A stretch of 64,000 bases of DNA from Amycolatopsis circi (GCF_003385235.1 NZ_PQIA01000010.1:81966-145965), one strand, 5' to 3'. Shown: positions 35,199 to 46,150, counted from the first letter of the stretch. The notes: a model not told the origin generated them from the letters alone. Made by a program: numbers and translations.

Positions 35199-35249
35199 CC
35201 GTGAGGGGAACCCTGAGGGACTCAGAGTCCCTCAGGGTTCCCCTCACGG
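35199..35249. repeat. Palindromic element, family B, perfect copy
   Basis: Perfect 24-bp arms starting CCGTGAGGGGAACCCTGAGG with the three-base centre CAG (35223-35225). It fills the 61 bases between two convergent genes almost exactly, starting four bases after one stop and ending seven bases before the other. A bidirectional terminator role is likely. Confidence 0.85.
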
Positions 35250-35256
35250 CTTTTGG

Positions 35257-37158
35257 TCAGCGCAGGTCGAAGCGAGCGGCGGCGGGAACGTGCGCCAGCG
35301 GACTCGCCGGGGCGGATTCCGTCCGCGGACGCGCCGGGACCGTGCCTGTCAACGGAACCTGGGCCGAGGTCTTGGCCAGGTCGATGGTCAGCTTCGGCGG
35401 GTTGGCGGGCGCGGTGATGAAACTGTTGTCAGTCCCGCCGATCACCAGCGCCAGCCGGTGTCCGGCCGGGACGATGTGGTCCGTGCTCGCGAGCCGGAAC
35501 GTCATCGTGTAGGCCTTGCCCGGCGTGAGCCGACCTTCCCGGCTCAGGGACTGGTAGTTCGCCAGGTCCGCCCAGCCTCGGCTGATGATCGTGTAGTCCA
35601 CGTTCTTCGTGTCCGCGCTGGTCGTCTTGTAGCAAGCGCTGTCGCCGTCCGTGCTCGAACCCCAGCACGTGCGGTCCGTGCCGGTCACGATTCCTTCGCC
35701 AGGGCCCGAGAAATTGCGGATCGTCGCCGGGCCGTAGTCCACCAGCATCGCCGACAGATGCGCGGTCGAAGTGCTCGGCGTGGCCGTCACGGTGACCGAC
35801 GAAGTGCCCGAGACCTGCACCGGCGAAGCGAGCGCGGCGGTGCTGTAGAGGACGCGGTTCGCCGACGTGGCCGACGGATTCGCCGCCCACTCGTTCTCCC
35901 CCGCCTGCGGGTTGTCGGTGAACGACGCGGTGCCCCGGCCGCCCGCGGTGCCGAGCGTGCCGACGCCGGGGATACGGCCCGGTTGCGGACGCAGCACCGT
36001 CGCCTTCGTGCCCGGCGCCGGGTAGGTCGCTTCGTCCGCCCACTGGTCCGGCTGCCGCTCGACAGTCGCCATCGGTTCCTTCTCGATGCCGTTGTCGATG
36101 CCCATCAGGTAGTGGTCGAACCACCGGTGCAGGGTGTCGACCCACTCGGTGCGGCGGTAGTCGAACGGGTCGACGTGGCCGGTCTGGGCGAGCCAGATCT
36201 TGCGCTGCACGCCCTTCGCGGCGAGCGCGTCCCACCATTGGCCGTAGTTGATCGGCATGACGTTCAGGTCGTTCACGCCGTGCGAGATGAACACGCTGGC
36301 GCGCACGTTCTTCGCGTTCGCGACGTAGTCGCGCTCCGCCCACAATGGCCCGTAGTCGCCGTTCGCGGTCGCGCCGTCGGCGAGTTTCCGGTTCTGCGCC
36401 GAACAATCCTGGCCGCCGTTGCGGCGTTCGACGGTCTGCGCGAGCCCGTCCGGGTCGAAGCCGAACGAGACGCCGTCCGAGCGGTAGTAGTCGTACCAGG
36501 AGCTGATCGCGGAGATCGGCACGATGGTCTTGAGTCCCTCGACGCCGGTCGAGGCGACGCCGTTGGCGATGGTGCCGTCGTAGGACTTGCCGATCATCCC
36601 GACGCCGCCGTCGCTCCAGCCCGCCGACATCTTCGTGCCGCCGGTCTTAGCGGTGTAGCCGGTCGCGCGGCCGTTCAGCCAGTCGACGACCTTCTTGGCC
36701 GACTGGACGTCCGAGGCGCCGCCGACGTCGACGCACCCGGTCGACCGGTTGGTGCCCGCCAGGTCCACGAGCACCACCGCGTACCCGCGCGGCACGAAGT
36801 AGTTGTCGTAGAACAGCGGGAAACCGACCGGGCGCCCCTGCGCGTCGTACGTCTTGAACTGGGTTTCGTTGCCGCGCCCCACCGAGGAGTAGTACGGGCT
36901 GGCGTCCATGATCACCGGGATCTTCTTGCCCGCCTCGGCCGGTTCCTTCGGCCGCACGATGTCGGCGGCGACCCGGTCCGGGACGCCGTCCCCGTCGCCG
37001 TCCCGGCCGAGGTCGACCCACACTGTCTCGCGGATCGCCCCTGCGTAGTCGTACTGCGGTTCGCTCGCGGTTCTCGCCGGCGCGGCCGTCGCGGCCGCCG
37101 GCACCACCACTCCCGCGGCCAGCACCGCGGCGGCGCACAGCCCTGTCAGCACACGCAT
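35257..37158 (-). CDS. Secreted S15 family X-prolyl dipeptidyl-peptidase-like hydrolase
   Basis: 633 residues with a Sec signal peptide (1-26, ending AAA). The alpha/beta hydrolase fold shows the triad Ser 192 (GKSYDGT), Asp 297 (GVNDLNV) and His 328 (QTGHVDP). The C-terminal jelly-roll domain typical of S15 (RVLYSTAALASPVQVSG, IISRGWADLANYQSLSREGRLTPGK) is complete. Relatives include Xaa-Pro dipeptidyl-peptidase and cocaine-esterase-like enzymes, so peptidase versus esterase activity is open. The start has GGAGGG upstream. It belongs to the accessory insert between rluB and cmk. Confidence 0.88.
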   Translation of the reverse strand: MRVLTGLCAAAVLAAGVVVPAAATAAPARTASEPQYDYAGAIRETVWVDLGRDGDGDGVPDRVAADIVRPKEPAEAGKKIPVIMDASPYYSSVGRGNETQFKTYDAQGRPVGFPLFYDNYFVPRGYAVVLVDLAGTNRSTGCVDVGGASDVQSAKKVVDWLNGRATGYTAKTGGTKMSAGWSDGGVGMIGKSYDGTIANGVASTGVEGLKTIVPISAISSWYDYYRSDGVSFGFDPDGLAQTVERRNGGQDCSAQNRKLADGATANGDYGPLWAERDYVANAKNVRASVFISHGVNDLNVMPINYGQWWDALAAKGVQRKIWLAQTGHVDPFDYRRTEWVDTLHRWFDHYLMGIDNGIEKEPMATVERQPDQWADEATYPAPGTKATVLRPQPGRIPGVGTLGTAGGRGTASFTDNPQAGENEWAANPSATSANRVLYSTAALASPVQVSGTSSVTVTATPSTSTAHLSAMLVDYGPATIRNFSGPGEGIVTGTDRTCWGSSTDGDSACYKTTSADTKNVDYTIISRGWADLANYQSLSREGRLTPGKAYTMTFRLASTDHIVPAGHRLALVIGGTDNSFITAPANPPKLTIDLAKTSAQVPLTGTVPARPRTESAPASPLAHVPAAARFDLR

Positions 37159-37246
37159 TCCCGTTGCCCTCCAGAGTCGTCGTCGGGTGCCGACAACTCA
37201 ACCGGGCGGCCGGTGCCCGGCATCAGGGCCGAAAGTGGGGAACCGG

Positions 37247-37999
37247 TCAGAGTCCCACGGTGCGGTACAGCGTGCCGACCTCGCCGCGGTTGAGCCGGCG
37301 GATCGTGCCCTGGCGCTGGTTGCCGAGCTGCACGTCGCCGACCGCCGTGCGCACCAGCTTGCGCACCGGATGCCCGGTGGCCGCCAGCAGCCTGCGCACG
37401 ATGTGCTTGCGGCCCTCGTGGATCACCAGCTCGATCATGCTGCGGCCGGAATGCATGTCCTTGACCCGGAACTGGTCGACCTTCACGATGCCGTCCGGCA
37501 GCTCCCAGCCCGCGCGCAGTTCCTTGCCCAGCCCGCGCGGCACCAGGCCCTCGACCTCCGCGAAGTAGGTCTTGAGCACCCGGTACGACGGGTGCATCAG
37601 CCGGTGCCCGAGGTCGCCGTCGTTGGTGAGCAGCAGCAGGCCCTCGGTGTTCTCGTCGAGCCGCCCGACGTGCACGACGCCCGGGGTCTCCTCCCACCGG
37701 CCGCGCAGGTAGTCGCCCACGCACGGGCGGCCCCGGTCGTCCGACATCGTGGAGTGCACGCCCTTGGGCTTGTTGAACGCGAGGTACACGAGGTCGTCGC
37801 GGAGGTTGACCCGCGTGCCGTCGACGTGGATCACCGCCTCGTCCGGGTGCACGCGGCGGCCCAGCTCGGTGACGACCTCGCCGTCCACCTCCACCCGGCC
37901 GGCCGCGATCAGGTCCTCGGCCGCCCGGCGCGACGCCACGCCTGCCTGCGACAGGACCTTCTGCAGGCGGATGCCGTCGGGGTGTTCGTCAGATGTCAT
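37247..37999 (-). CDS. rluB: 23S rRNA pseudouridine synthase of the RsuA/RluB family
   Basis: 250 residues. An S4 RNA-binding domain (IRLQKVLSQAGVASRRAAEDLI) precedes the catalytic domain with GRLDENTEGLLLLTNDG (catalytic Asp) and EGRKHIVRRLLAATGHPV. It modifies uridine in rRNA, by homology U2605 of 23S. Its start overlaps the end of scpB by 11 bases, as expected for the conserved scpA-scpB-rluB operon. A weak hairpin (37202-37220) follows. Confidence 0.92.
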   Translation of the reverse strand: MTSDEHPDGIRLQKVLSQAGVASRRAAEDLIAAGRVEVDGEVVTELGRRVHPDEAVIHVDGTRVNLRDDLVYLAFNKPKGVHSTMSDDRGRPCVGDYLRGRWEETPGVVHVGRLDENTEGLLLLTNDGDLGHRLMHPSYRVLKTYFAEVEGLVPRGLGKELRAGWELPDGIVKVDQFRVKDMHSGRSMIELVIHEGRKHIVRRLLAATGHPVRKLVRTAVGDVQLGNQRQGTIRRLNRGEVGTLYRTVGL

Positions 38000-38867
38000 C
38001 GATGGTGTCCACTTCGGGTAGCAGCGGAGCGATCGGGGGAAGGTCGTTCAGCGACGACAGCCCCAGTCGCTCCAGGAACAGCTCGGTCGTCACGTACAGC
38101 GTGCCCGTGGTCTCCGGGTCGGTGCCCATCTCCTCGATGAGCCCCCGCGCCAGCAGGGTCCGGATCACGCCGTCCACGTTCACCCCGCGCACCGCGGCGA
38201 CCCGGGCCCGGGTGACCGGCTGCCGGTACGCGATCACGGCGAGGCTCTCCAGCGCGGCCCTGGTCAGCTTCGACCGCTGGCCGTCCAGCAGGAGCTTCTC
38301 CACGAACGGGGCGTAGGTGTCCCTAGTGTAGAACCGCCACCCTTCGCCGACGCGCCGCAGGTCGATCCCGCTGGCCCGCTCGGTGAACTTCTGCGCCATG
38401 GTGCGCAGCGCGACGGTCACCCTGGCGACCGGCTGCCGCAGCGTGTCGGCGAGAGAATCCTCCGCGATCGGCGAGTCCACGACGAGCAGCAGCGCTTCGA
38501 GGGCGGCCTCGAGCGCCTCGTCGTCCTCGACGCTGGGCAGGCCGCTGTCCACGGCGACCAGGCCTTCGTCGTCGGCTGGCTCCGCGGCTTTCGCTTCTGC
38601 TTCCGGCGCGGCTTCGGCGGTCTCCGGCTCAGTTTCGGCTGGGTGCGCGGCTTCGGCTTCCGGCGCGGGTTCCGGCTCGACGGACTCCGCGTCGGCCTCG
38701 TTTTCCGGCTGCGGCGCGGTTTCCGGCTCAGCCTGCTCGGCAGCGACCGGCTCGGCCGCGGCTTCGGCCTCGACCTGAGCCTCTTCCGCCGGAGCAGCCG
38801 TAGCCCCCTCCGCCGTCGCGGCCGGAGTTTCCTCCTCCGCCGGTGCGCGGTCGTCTTCGGTGCTCAC
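37989..38867 (-). CDS. scpB: Segregation and condensation protein ScpB
   Basis: 292 residues, GTG start overlapping the scpA stop (GTGA). Residues from about 115 onward form the two winged-helix domains of ScpB (EALLLVVDSPIAEDSLA, YRQPVTRARVAAVRGVNVDGVIRTL, TGTLYVTTELFLERLGL). The first 110 residues are an Ala/Glu/Pro-rich acidic tail without similarity to ScpB, probably disordered. ScpB dimers bind ScpA and, with SMC, form condensin. The acidic tail is unusually long compared with Bacillus ScpB (about 200 residues in all). Confidence 0.94.
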   Translation of the reverse strand: MSTEDDRAPAEEETPAATAEGATAAPAEEAQVEAEAAAEPVAAEQAEPETAPQPENEADAESVEPEPAPEAEAAHPAETEPETAEAAPEAEAKAAEPADDEGLVAVDSGLPSVEDDEALEAALEALLLVVDSPIAEDSLADTLRQPVARVTVALRTMAQKFTERASGIDLRRVGEGWRFYTRDTYAPFVEKLLLDGQRSKLTRAALESLAVIAYRQPVTRARVAAVRGVNVDGVIRTLLARGLIEEMGTDPETTGTLYVTTELFLERLGLSSLNDLPPIAPLLPEVDTIDDI

Positions 38868-39877
38868 CCGTATTCCTCCTCCTCGGCCGCCGCGCGGTCG
38901 TGCTCGGCGGCGACGGACGCCTCGGCCACGCTGCCGCCGGTCCAGCGGACGTGCAGTTCCGCCAGTGCCTCCAGCTGGTCGAACTGCACCGTCGACTCGC
39001 GGTACAGCTCCAGCAGCGCGAGGAACCGGGCCACGATCTCGACCGTGTGCTCGCAGTCCGAGGTCAGTTCCTTGAACGTCGCCTGCCCGGCCTCGGCGAG
39101 CTTCAGCCGCAGCAGCGCGGCGTGCTCGCGCACGGACACGCGTCCCATGTGGATGTGCGCGATCGACACCTGCGGCGGCGGTTTCGGCCGGAACACCGCG
39201 ACCGCGATCTCCGCGAACCGCTCCGGGGTTACGCCCAGCATCACCTCCGGCAGCAGCCCGAGATACCGCTCCTCCAGCGCCACCGACCGCGGGTACCGCC
39301 GCAGCGCGCCTTCTTCCAGCTCGCCGAACAGCGCGGCAACCTGCTTGTACGCGCGGTACTGCAGCATCCGCGCGAACAGCACGTCGCGGGCTTCCAGCAG
39401 GGCGAGGTCGTCCTCGTTCTCGACCTCGGCCGAGGGCAGCAGCCGCGCGGCCTTGAGGTCGAGCAGGGTCGCCGCGATCACCAGGAACTCGGTGGTCTCG
39501 TCGAGGTTCCAGTCCGGGCCGAGCGCGCGGGTGTAGGCGATGAAGTCGTCGGTGACGGTGTGCAGGGCGACCTCGGTGACGTCCAGCTGGTGCTGCGAGA
39601 TCAGCTGCAGCAGCAGGTCGAACGGGCCCTCGAAGTTCTGCAGCCGCACCTTGAACTTGGAGGCGTTCTCGTCGGCGGCGTATCCCTCGGGGATGGTGCC
39701 GCCGTGCACCGTCTCGTGCTCGGCCGGAGCGGGCTCGGGAGCCTCCGGAGCAGCGGTCCCCTCCGGAACTTCCGCGGCCGCCGTGTTCTCCGTGCTTCCG
39801 GTGCTGTCCGTGCTCGCAGCGCTGTCCGAGACTGCCGCTTCCGGCTCCGGCAGCTCGGCCGATGCCGGTTCGTCCAT
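38864..39877 (-). CDS. scpA: Segregation and condensation protein ScpA
   Basis: 337 residues, ATG overlapping the previous stop (TGATG). The kleisin signature FKVRLQNFEGPFDLLLQLISQHQLDVTEV starts near residue 74 and the C-terminal winged helix (FLALLELYRESTVQFDQ) lies near 295. An acidic Ala/Glu/Thr-rich N-terminal tail of about 70 residues precedes the fold, like the one on ScpB. It bridges the SMC heads in bacterial condensin. An 11-residue acidic end (AAAEEEEYG) is also present. Confidence 0.94.
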   Translation of the reverse strand: MDEPASAELPEPEAAVSDSAASTDSTGSTENTAAAEVPEGTAAPEAPEPAPAEHETVHGGTIPEGYAADENASKFKVRLQNFEGPFDLLLQLISQHQLDVTEVALHTVTDDFIAYTRALGPDWNLDETTEFLVIAATLLDLKAARLLPSAEVENEDDLALLEARDVLFARMLQYRAYKQVAALFGELEEGALRRYPRSVALEERYLGLLPEVMLGVTPERFAEIAVAVFRPKPPPQVSIAHIHMGRVSVREHAALLRLKLAEAGQATFKELTSDCEHTVEIVARFLALLELYRESTVQFDQLEALAELHVRWTGGSVAEASVAAEHDRAAAEEEEYG

Positions 39878-40293
39878 CAGCCCTCGGTTCCGCCGTCCTC
39901 GCCGTCGGACCGCAATCGCTGCACCAGCACGGACTCCTCGCCGCGCTGGTCGAAGTCGGCGAGCAGCACGGCGACCGCCTCGCGGACGAGCCGGCCGCGG
40001 TCGACGACCAGCTCGTGCTTGGCGCGCAGGTTCAGCCGGGCCTGCTCCATCGCGAGCAGTTCCTCGCCGGACACGTAGACGGTGATCTTCGCGTCGTGCT
40101 TGGTGCGCCCGGACCCGCTGCGCGCCGCGTTGCGGGCCAACTGGTCGGGGTCCGCCGGGGCGCTCGGCTTGCCGCGCGGGGCCACCGGTTCCGCCGGAGC
40201 GGGCACGGAGGGGCGTTCGAGTGCGGGGGTCGCCGGGCTGGAGGTGAGGCGGAAGAGTTCCGACGCTCCGGGCAGGGAAGCGCGCCTGCTCAC
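39877..40293 (-). CDS. Small basic protein between ParA and ScpA, possible ribbon-helix-helix DNA binder
   Basis: 138 residues, GTG at 40293 overlapping the parA stop (GTGA), and its own stop overlapping the scpA ATG (TGATG). The first 75 residues are Pro/Ala-rich and likely flexible. The C-terminal 65 (KITVYVSGEELLAMEQARLNLRAKHELVVDRGRLVREAVAVLLADF) read as strand-helix-helix, a ribbon-helix-helix pattern, which would suit a DNA-binding partner of the ParA ATPase. I do not recognise a named family. No ParB gene is in this locus, so this protein is the best candidate for a ParA partner here. Confidence 0.75.
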   Translation of the reverse strand: MSRRASLPGASELFRLTSSPATPALERPSVPAPAEPVAPRGKPSAPADPDQLARNAARSGSGRTKHDAKITVYVSGEELLAMEQARLNLRAKHELVVDRGRLVREAVAVLLADFDQRGEESVLVQRLRSDGEDGGTEG

Positions 40294-41321
40294 CGGGCGA
40301 TCACCTCGCGGGCCAGCGCACGGTAAGCCGCGGCGCCGGCGGACTTGGGAGCCCAGGTCGTGATGGGCTCGCCCGCGACCGTCGTCTCGGGGAACCGCAC
40401 GGTGCGGTTGATCACCGTGTCGAACACGGTGTCGCCGAATGCCTCGACCACGCGAGCCATGACCTCCTTCGAGTGCAGGGTTCTCGGGTCGTACATCGTG
40501 GCGAGAATCCCCGTGATGTCCAGTTTGGGGTTGAGGCGTTCCTGCACCTTCTCGATCGTGTCGATCAGGAGCGCGACGCCTCGCAGACTGAAGAACTCGC
40601 ACTCCAGGGGGATGATCACACCGTCCGCGGCGGTCAATGCGTTCACCGTCAACAGGCCGAGCGAGGGCTGGCAGTCGACAAGAACATAGTCGTAGTCGTT
40701 CATCACCGGACGAAGGACCCGTAACAACGTGTGCTCGCGCCCTACCTCTGCGACGAGCTGGACCTCCGCCGCGGACAGGTCGATGTTGCTCGGCAGCAGG
40801 TCAACGCCGTCGACGCGCGTTTTGCGGAGCACGTCCCCGATCTGCACCGAGCGCTCCATGATGACGTTGTAGACCGTCTGGTCCAGTTCGTGCGGCTGGA
40901 TGCCGAGCCCGACCGACAACGCGCCCTGGGGGTCGAAGTCGACCAGCAGCACGCGGCGGCCGCATTCGGCGAGCGCGGCGCCGAGGTTGATCGTGGACGT
41001 GGTCTTGCCGACCCCGCCCTTCTGGTTGCACATGGCGAGCACCTTCGCCGGGCCGTGGCGCTCCAGCGGCGGCGGCTCGGGGATCTCGCGCAGCGGGCGC
41101 CCGGTCGGCCCGATCCCGCTCTCCGCGCGCTCTTTCGCCCGCATCCGGGCGCGTTCGGCGCGGGTCAGCGGCCGTTCCGGCTCGTCGCCCTCGTGGTCCG
41201 CCGGGGTGGCGATCCGCGCGTGCTCGAGGTTCGCCGCGGCCGAACCGGAGGTCCCGGCGGAACCGGCTGGCCCGGCGGACGCTGCCGGGTCCTCCGGCTG
41301 GTTCGGGGTCGGTGTCGACAT
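40290..41321 (-). CDS. parA: ParA/Soj-like chromosome partitioning ATPase
   Basis: 343 residues. A variable, charged N-terminal tail of about 90 residues precedes the deviant Walker A motif KGGVGKTT at 101-108, then VDFDPQGALSVGLG, VDCQPSLGLLTVNAL and the C-terminal Soj pattern. This is the second, orphan-type ParA of actinobacteria (orthologue of Rv1708), located with scpA/scpB rather than beside parB near the origin. It heads the minus-strand operon parA - small protein - scpA - scpB - rluB. AAGGAG precedes the start. Confidence 0.93.
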   Translation of the reverse strand: MSTPTPNQPEDPAASAGPAGSAGTSGSAAANLEHARIATPADHEGDEPERPLTRAERARMRAKERAESGIGPTGRPLREIPEPPPLERHGPAKVLAMCNQKGGVGKTTSTINLGAALAECGRRVLLVDFDPQGALSVGLGIQPHELDQTVYNVIMERSVQIGDVLRKTRVDGVDLLPSNIDLSAAEVQLVAEVGREHTLLRVLRPVMNDYDYVLVDCQPSLGLLTVNALTAADGVIIPLECEFFSLRGVALLIDTIEKVQERLNPKLDITGILATMYDPRTLHSKEVMARVVEAFGDTVFDTVINRTVRFPETTVAGEPITTWAPKSAGAAAYRALAREVIAR

Positions 41322-41356
41322 GGCGCGAAAGCTCCTTGTTCGGCGGGGTCTCCGGC

Positions 41357-41386
41357 AGCCTATGCGGATTTCCGGAGCCCCGGCAA
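41357..41386 (-). promoter_or_regulatory. Candidate promoter of the parA-scpAB operon
   Basis: On the minus strand TTGCCG (41386-41381), 18 bases, TAGGCT (41362-41357), about 35 bases upstream of the parA ATG at 41321. This fits a housekeeping sigma factor promoter. It lies in the 132-base gap after xerD. Confidence 0.5.
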
Positions 41387-41453
41387 AGCGCCGCGCCGGG
41401 CCGCACGGGCCAAGTCACCGCAGCGTGGGAAGGCTCTATGACGCGTTGAGCGT

Positions 41454-42386
41454 TCAGCCGAGAGCGCGCGGATGCGCGGTGGCATAGACCTCTCGCAGCG
41501 TCGTGACGGTGACGAGCGTGTACACCTGGGTCGTGGTCACCGAGGCGTGGCCGAGCAGTTCCTGCACCACGCGGACGTCCGCGCCGCCTTCGAGGAGGTG
41601 GGTCGCGAACGAATGGCGCAGGGTGTGCGGCGAGACCGCGGCGGTGATCCCGGCTCGCTCGGCGGTGTCCTTGAGCACCTGCCACGCGCTTTGCCGGGAA
41701 AGCCTGCTGCCGCGGGCGTTGAGGAAGATCGCCGAGGTGCCGCGCCCGTTCGCGGCGAGCGCGGGACGGGCCCGGACCAGGTACGCGTCGAGTGCTTCCA
41801 GCGCGGGACGGCCGATCGGCACCAGCCGTTGTTTGCCGCCCTTGCCGTCGAGCAGCACGGTTCGCTCGTTGTCGTCGACATCGTCCACATCGAGCCCGAC
41901 CGCCTCGGAAATCCGGGCACCGGTCGAGTACAGCAGCTCCAGCAGCGCACGGTCGCGCAGGGAGCGCTCGCCGTCCGGCGGCGGGGTGTCGAGCAGCTTG
42001 AGGACGTCCGCCACCGGCAACGCCTTGGGCAGCCGTTTCGCCGCGGCCGGCGGACGGACGTCGCGGGCCGGATCGTGTTCGGTGAGACCGTCGGCGTGCG
42101 CGAACTTGTGCAACCCACGGACGGCGACCAGCGCCCGCGCGGCCGATGACGCCGCCAGCGGCTGATGTTCTTCGTCGCCCTCGCGCAGCGCGGCACCGAA
42201 CGACGTGACGTGCGCGGGCGTGACCTCGGTCAGCCGCGCGACCCCCGCCGCTTCCAGATGGGCGGCGTAGCGGCGGAGGTCGCGGGAGTAGCTGTCAAGG
42301 GTGTTGCGGGCGGTGCCGCGTTCGACGACGAGGTGGTCGAGGTACGTGGCTATCGCGCCCCGCACCTCGACACCCGCGTCATTCAC
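41454..42386 (-). CDS. xerD: Site-specific tyrosine recombinase XerD
   Basis: 310 residues. The catalytic set is complete: Arg 158, Lys 182, His 254, Arg 257, His 280 and nucleophile Tyr 289 (TTTQVYTLV). It resolves chromosome dimers at dif together with XerC. The GTG at 42386 is preceded by TAGAGT only six bases away, the pattern of a leaderless mRNA. It lies next to the NUDIX gene as in mycobacteria, followed by parA. Confidence 0.94.
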   Translation of the reverse strand: MNDAGVEVRGAIATYLDHLVVERGTARNTLDSYSRDLRRYAAHLEAAGVARLTEVTPAHVTSFGAALREGDEEHQPLAASSAARALVAVRGLHKFAHADGLTEHDPARDVRPPAAAKRLPKALPVADVLKLLDTPPPDGERSLRDRALLELLYSTGARISEAVGLDVDDVDDNERTVLLDGKGGKQRLVPIGRPALEALDAYLVRARPALAANGRGTSAIFLNARGSRLSRQSAWQVLKDTAERAGITAAVSPHTLRHSFATHLLEGGADVRVVQELLGHASVTTTQVYTLVTVTTLREVYATAHPRALG

Positions 42387-42425
42387 GCCGCCACTCTAGG
42401 ACGGCGCACCGACAGAACCGAGAAT

Positions 42426-43054
42426 TCAGCCCTCGGCCAGTCGGCGAGCGAACCGCGACGGCCGGTCCTGCCACGGCGCGTCGGCCGGGCGAGTCTTCGC
42501 CGCACCGGTCACGACCGCGTGCGCCGACAACACTCCCGACACGGTCGCCCCGTTGACCAACTCGCCCGCCAGTGCCATCCGGACCGCCTCGGCGAGCGGG
42601 AATTTCCGCACCACCAGGTCGGCCTCTTCCTCGCCGAGCACGTCACGGTCCACTTCGGACAGATCGCGCGCGAGGAACACCCGCACCACCTCGTCGGTGA
42701 ACCCGGGCGAGGCCGCGACGTCGACCAGCGTGTCCCAGCTGCCCGCCGCCAGCCCGGCCTCCTCGGCCAGTTCGCGCCGGGCCGCGTCGACCGGGTCCTC
42801 CCCTTCGTGGTCGATCAGCCCGGCGGGCAGCTCCCACAGCCTGCGCCCGAGCGGATGCCGGTACTGGTGGACGAGCGTGACGTTGTCCTCGCCGTCCAGC
42901 GCCGCGATCACCACCGCGCCGAGGTGCTCGACCACCTCGCGCTTGGCCGTTTCCCCGCCGGGCATCACGACGTCGTCGACCCGGAGGCCGACGACGCGTC
43001 CCACGTGGACGACCGTGCTGCCGGCGACGGAGAACTCGTGCGTGCCGGGCGTGG

Positions 43055-43058
<4 letters not shown>
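42426..43058 (-). CDS. NUDIX hydrolase, ADP-ribose pyrophosphatase type
   Basis: 210 residues, GTG overlapping the pyrG stop (GTGA). The Nudix box reads [24 protein letters not shown] (about residues 75-98), with the RELAEEAG core intact. The N-terminal beta domain and the [14 protein letters not shown] segment match ADP-ribose pyrophosphatases (orthologue of Rv1700). It hydrolyses ADP-ribose to AMP and ribose 5-phosphate. Co-transcribed with pyrG. Confidence 0.92.
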
Positions 43059-44755
<1,697 letters not shown>

Positions 44756-44763
44756 GGGCCGCC

Positions 44764-44769
44764 AGCATA
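44764..44769 (-). promoter_or_regulatory. -10 box of pyrG (leaderless start)
   Basis: TATGCT on the minus strand, eight bases before the GTG at 44755, so transcription should start at or next to the start codon. No Shine-Dalgarno sequence is visible. Confidence 0.5.
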
Positions 44770-44839
44770 TCCCACTCCCGGCAGATCGCTCGCCGACGCC
44801 TCTTCCCGGCGCGGCGGAATCGGTTCGCCCGGCCCGCGC

Positions 44840-44845
44840 TAGGCT
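44840..44845 (+). promoter_or_regulatory. -10 box of aroA (leaderless start)
   Basis: TAGGCT with exactly seven bases to the GTG at 44853, again placing the transcript start on the start codon. It is divergent from the pyrG promoter within a 97-base gap. Confidence 0.5.
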
Positions 44846-44852
44846 TCGCGGC

Positions 44853-46139
44853 GTGCCGAACATCCGCGATGACCACTGGACCGCCCCGGTCGCGGGCGCC
44901 TCTCTGGACGCCGCGGTGCGCGTCCCCGGATCGAAGTCGATCACCAACCGGGCCTACGTGCTCGCCGCGCTCGCGAGCGCGCCCACCCGGGTGCGCCATC
45001 CGCTCGATTCGCGCGACACCCGGCTGATGCTCGGCGCGCTCGCCTCCCTGGGCGCGCGGTCGGAAGAGACCATCGACGGCTTCCTCGTGCACCCGCTCGG
45101 CACCATCAGCGGGCGCGGCGACGAGGCGACCGTCACCCTCGGCAACGCCGGGACCGTCGCCCGCTTCACGCCCGCCCTCGCCACGCTCGGCGACGCCTCG
45201 GTGCAGTTCGACGGCGACGAAGCGATCCGCCGCCGTCCGATCGACCCGCTGCTGGCCGCACTGCGCAAGCTCGGCGCGCGGATCGACGACGGCGGCCGCG
45301 GCGCGCCGCCGTTCACCGTGCACGGCACCGGCGGGCTGCGCGGGGGCCGGGTGGACCTCGATTCGTCGGCCTCCAGCCAGTTCCTGTCCGCGCTGCTGCT
45401 CGCCGGTCCGGCGTTCGAGCAGGGCGTGACGGTGCGGCTGGTCGGCGGCGCCCCGCCGAGCGAACCGCACATCGCGATGACGCTGGACATGCTCCGCCGG
45501 TTCGGGGCCACTGTGGACCGTTCCGGCACGGAATTCCATGTGGAACCGGCGAAACTCTCGTGCCCGGAGTACGTCGTGGAACCGGATCTGTCCACCGCGG
45601 CCCCGTTCGTGGCCGCCGCGGTGGTCGGCGGCGGGACCGTCCGGGTGCACGGCTGGCCGAAGCAGACCACGCAGCCGGGCGATTGGCTGCGCGGCCTGGT
45701 GGCCGAACTGGGCGCGAAGGCGACGCTGGACGCCGACGGCCTGTCCGTCACCGGCGGCGGCGCGTTCCCCGGCATCGACCTCGACCTGCACGAGGTCGGC
45801 GAGCTGACGCCGGTCATCGCCGCGATGCTGTGCTTCGCCGAGAGCCCGTCGAGCATCACCGGCGTCGCACACCTGCGCGGCCACGAGACCGACCGGCTCA
45901 CCGCGCTGGCCACCGAACTGTCCGGCCTGGGCGCGGGCGTGACCGAGCTTGAGGACGGCCTGGAAATCACCCCGGCTCCGATGCACGGCGGCGTTTTCCA
46001 CACTTACGAAGACCATCGGCTGGTGATGGCCGCCGCGGTGCTCGGTCTGCGCGTGCCCGGCGTGCTCGTCGAGAACCCGGACACCGTCGGCAAGACGTTC
46101 CCGAAGTTCGTCGACACCTGGACCGATCTCGTCAGCTGA
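44853..46139 (+). CDS. aroA: 3-phosphoshikimate 1-carboxyvinyltransferase (EPSP synthase)
   Basis: 428 residues, GTG start. The shikimate-3-phosphate and PEP binding residues are in the usual motifs: PGSKSITNR (25-33), [10 protein letters not shown] (96-105), [24 protein letters not shown] and the late HETDRL and TYEDHRLVM. This catalyses the sixth shikimate step. The NAGT motif with a small residue after Gly is the normal form. In mycobacteria aroA lies elsewhere, so here it belongs to the segment that interrupts the pyrG-steB order. It ends in a family-A palindrome. Confidence 0.95.
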   Translation: MPNIRDDHWTAPVAGASLDAAVRVPGSKSITNRAYVLAALASAPTRVRHPLDSRDTRLMLGALASLGARSEETIDGFLVHPLGTISGRGDEATVTLGNAGTVARFTPALATLGDASVQFDGDEAIRRRPIDPLLAALRKLGARIDDGGRGAPPFTVHGTGGLRGGRVDLDSSASSQFLSALLLAGPAFEQGVTVRLVGGAPPSEPHIAMTLDMLRRFGATVDRSGTEFHVEPAKLSCPEYVVEPDLSTAAPFVAAAVVGGGTVRVHGWPKQTTQPGDWLRGLVAELGAKATLDADGLSVTGGGAFPGIDLDLHEVGELTPVIAAMLCFAESPSSITGVAHLRGHETDRLTALATELSGLGAGVTELEDGLEITPAPMHGGVFHTYEDHRLVMAAAVLGLRVPGVLVENPDTVGKTFPKFVDTWTDLVS

Positions 46140-46150
46140 GCACCCGGCGG

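Noticed and set aside
37202..37220. Hairpin after rluB as a terminator
   Set aside because: Only 6-bp arms with a 7-base loop; too weak to list as a separate feature.
40290..41321. ParA considered as a plasmid or phage partition gene, implying a mobile element
   Set aside because: Gene order with scpA, scpB, rluB, xerD and pyrG is chromosomal and conserved in actinobacteria.
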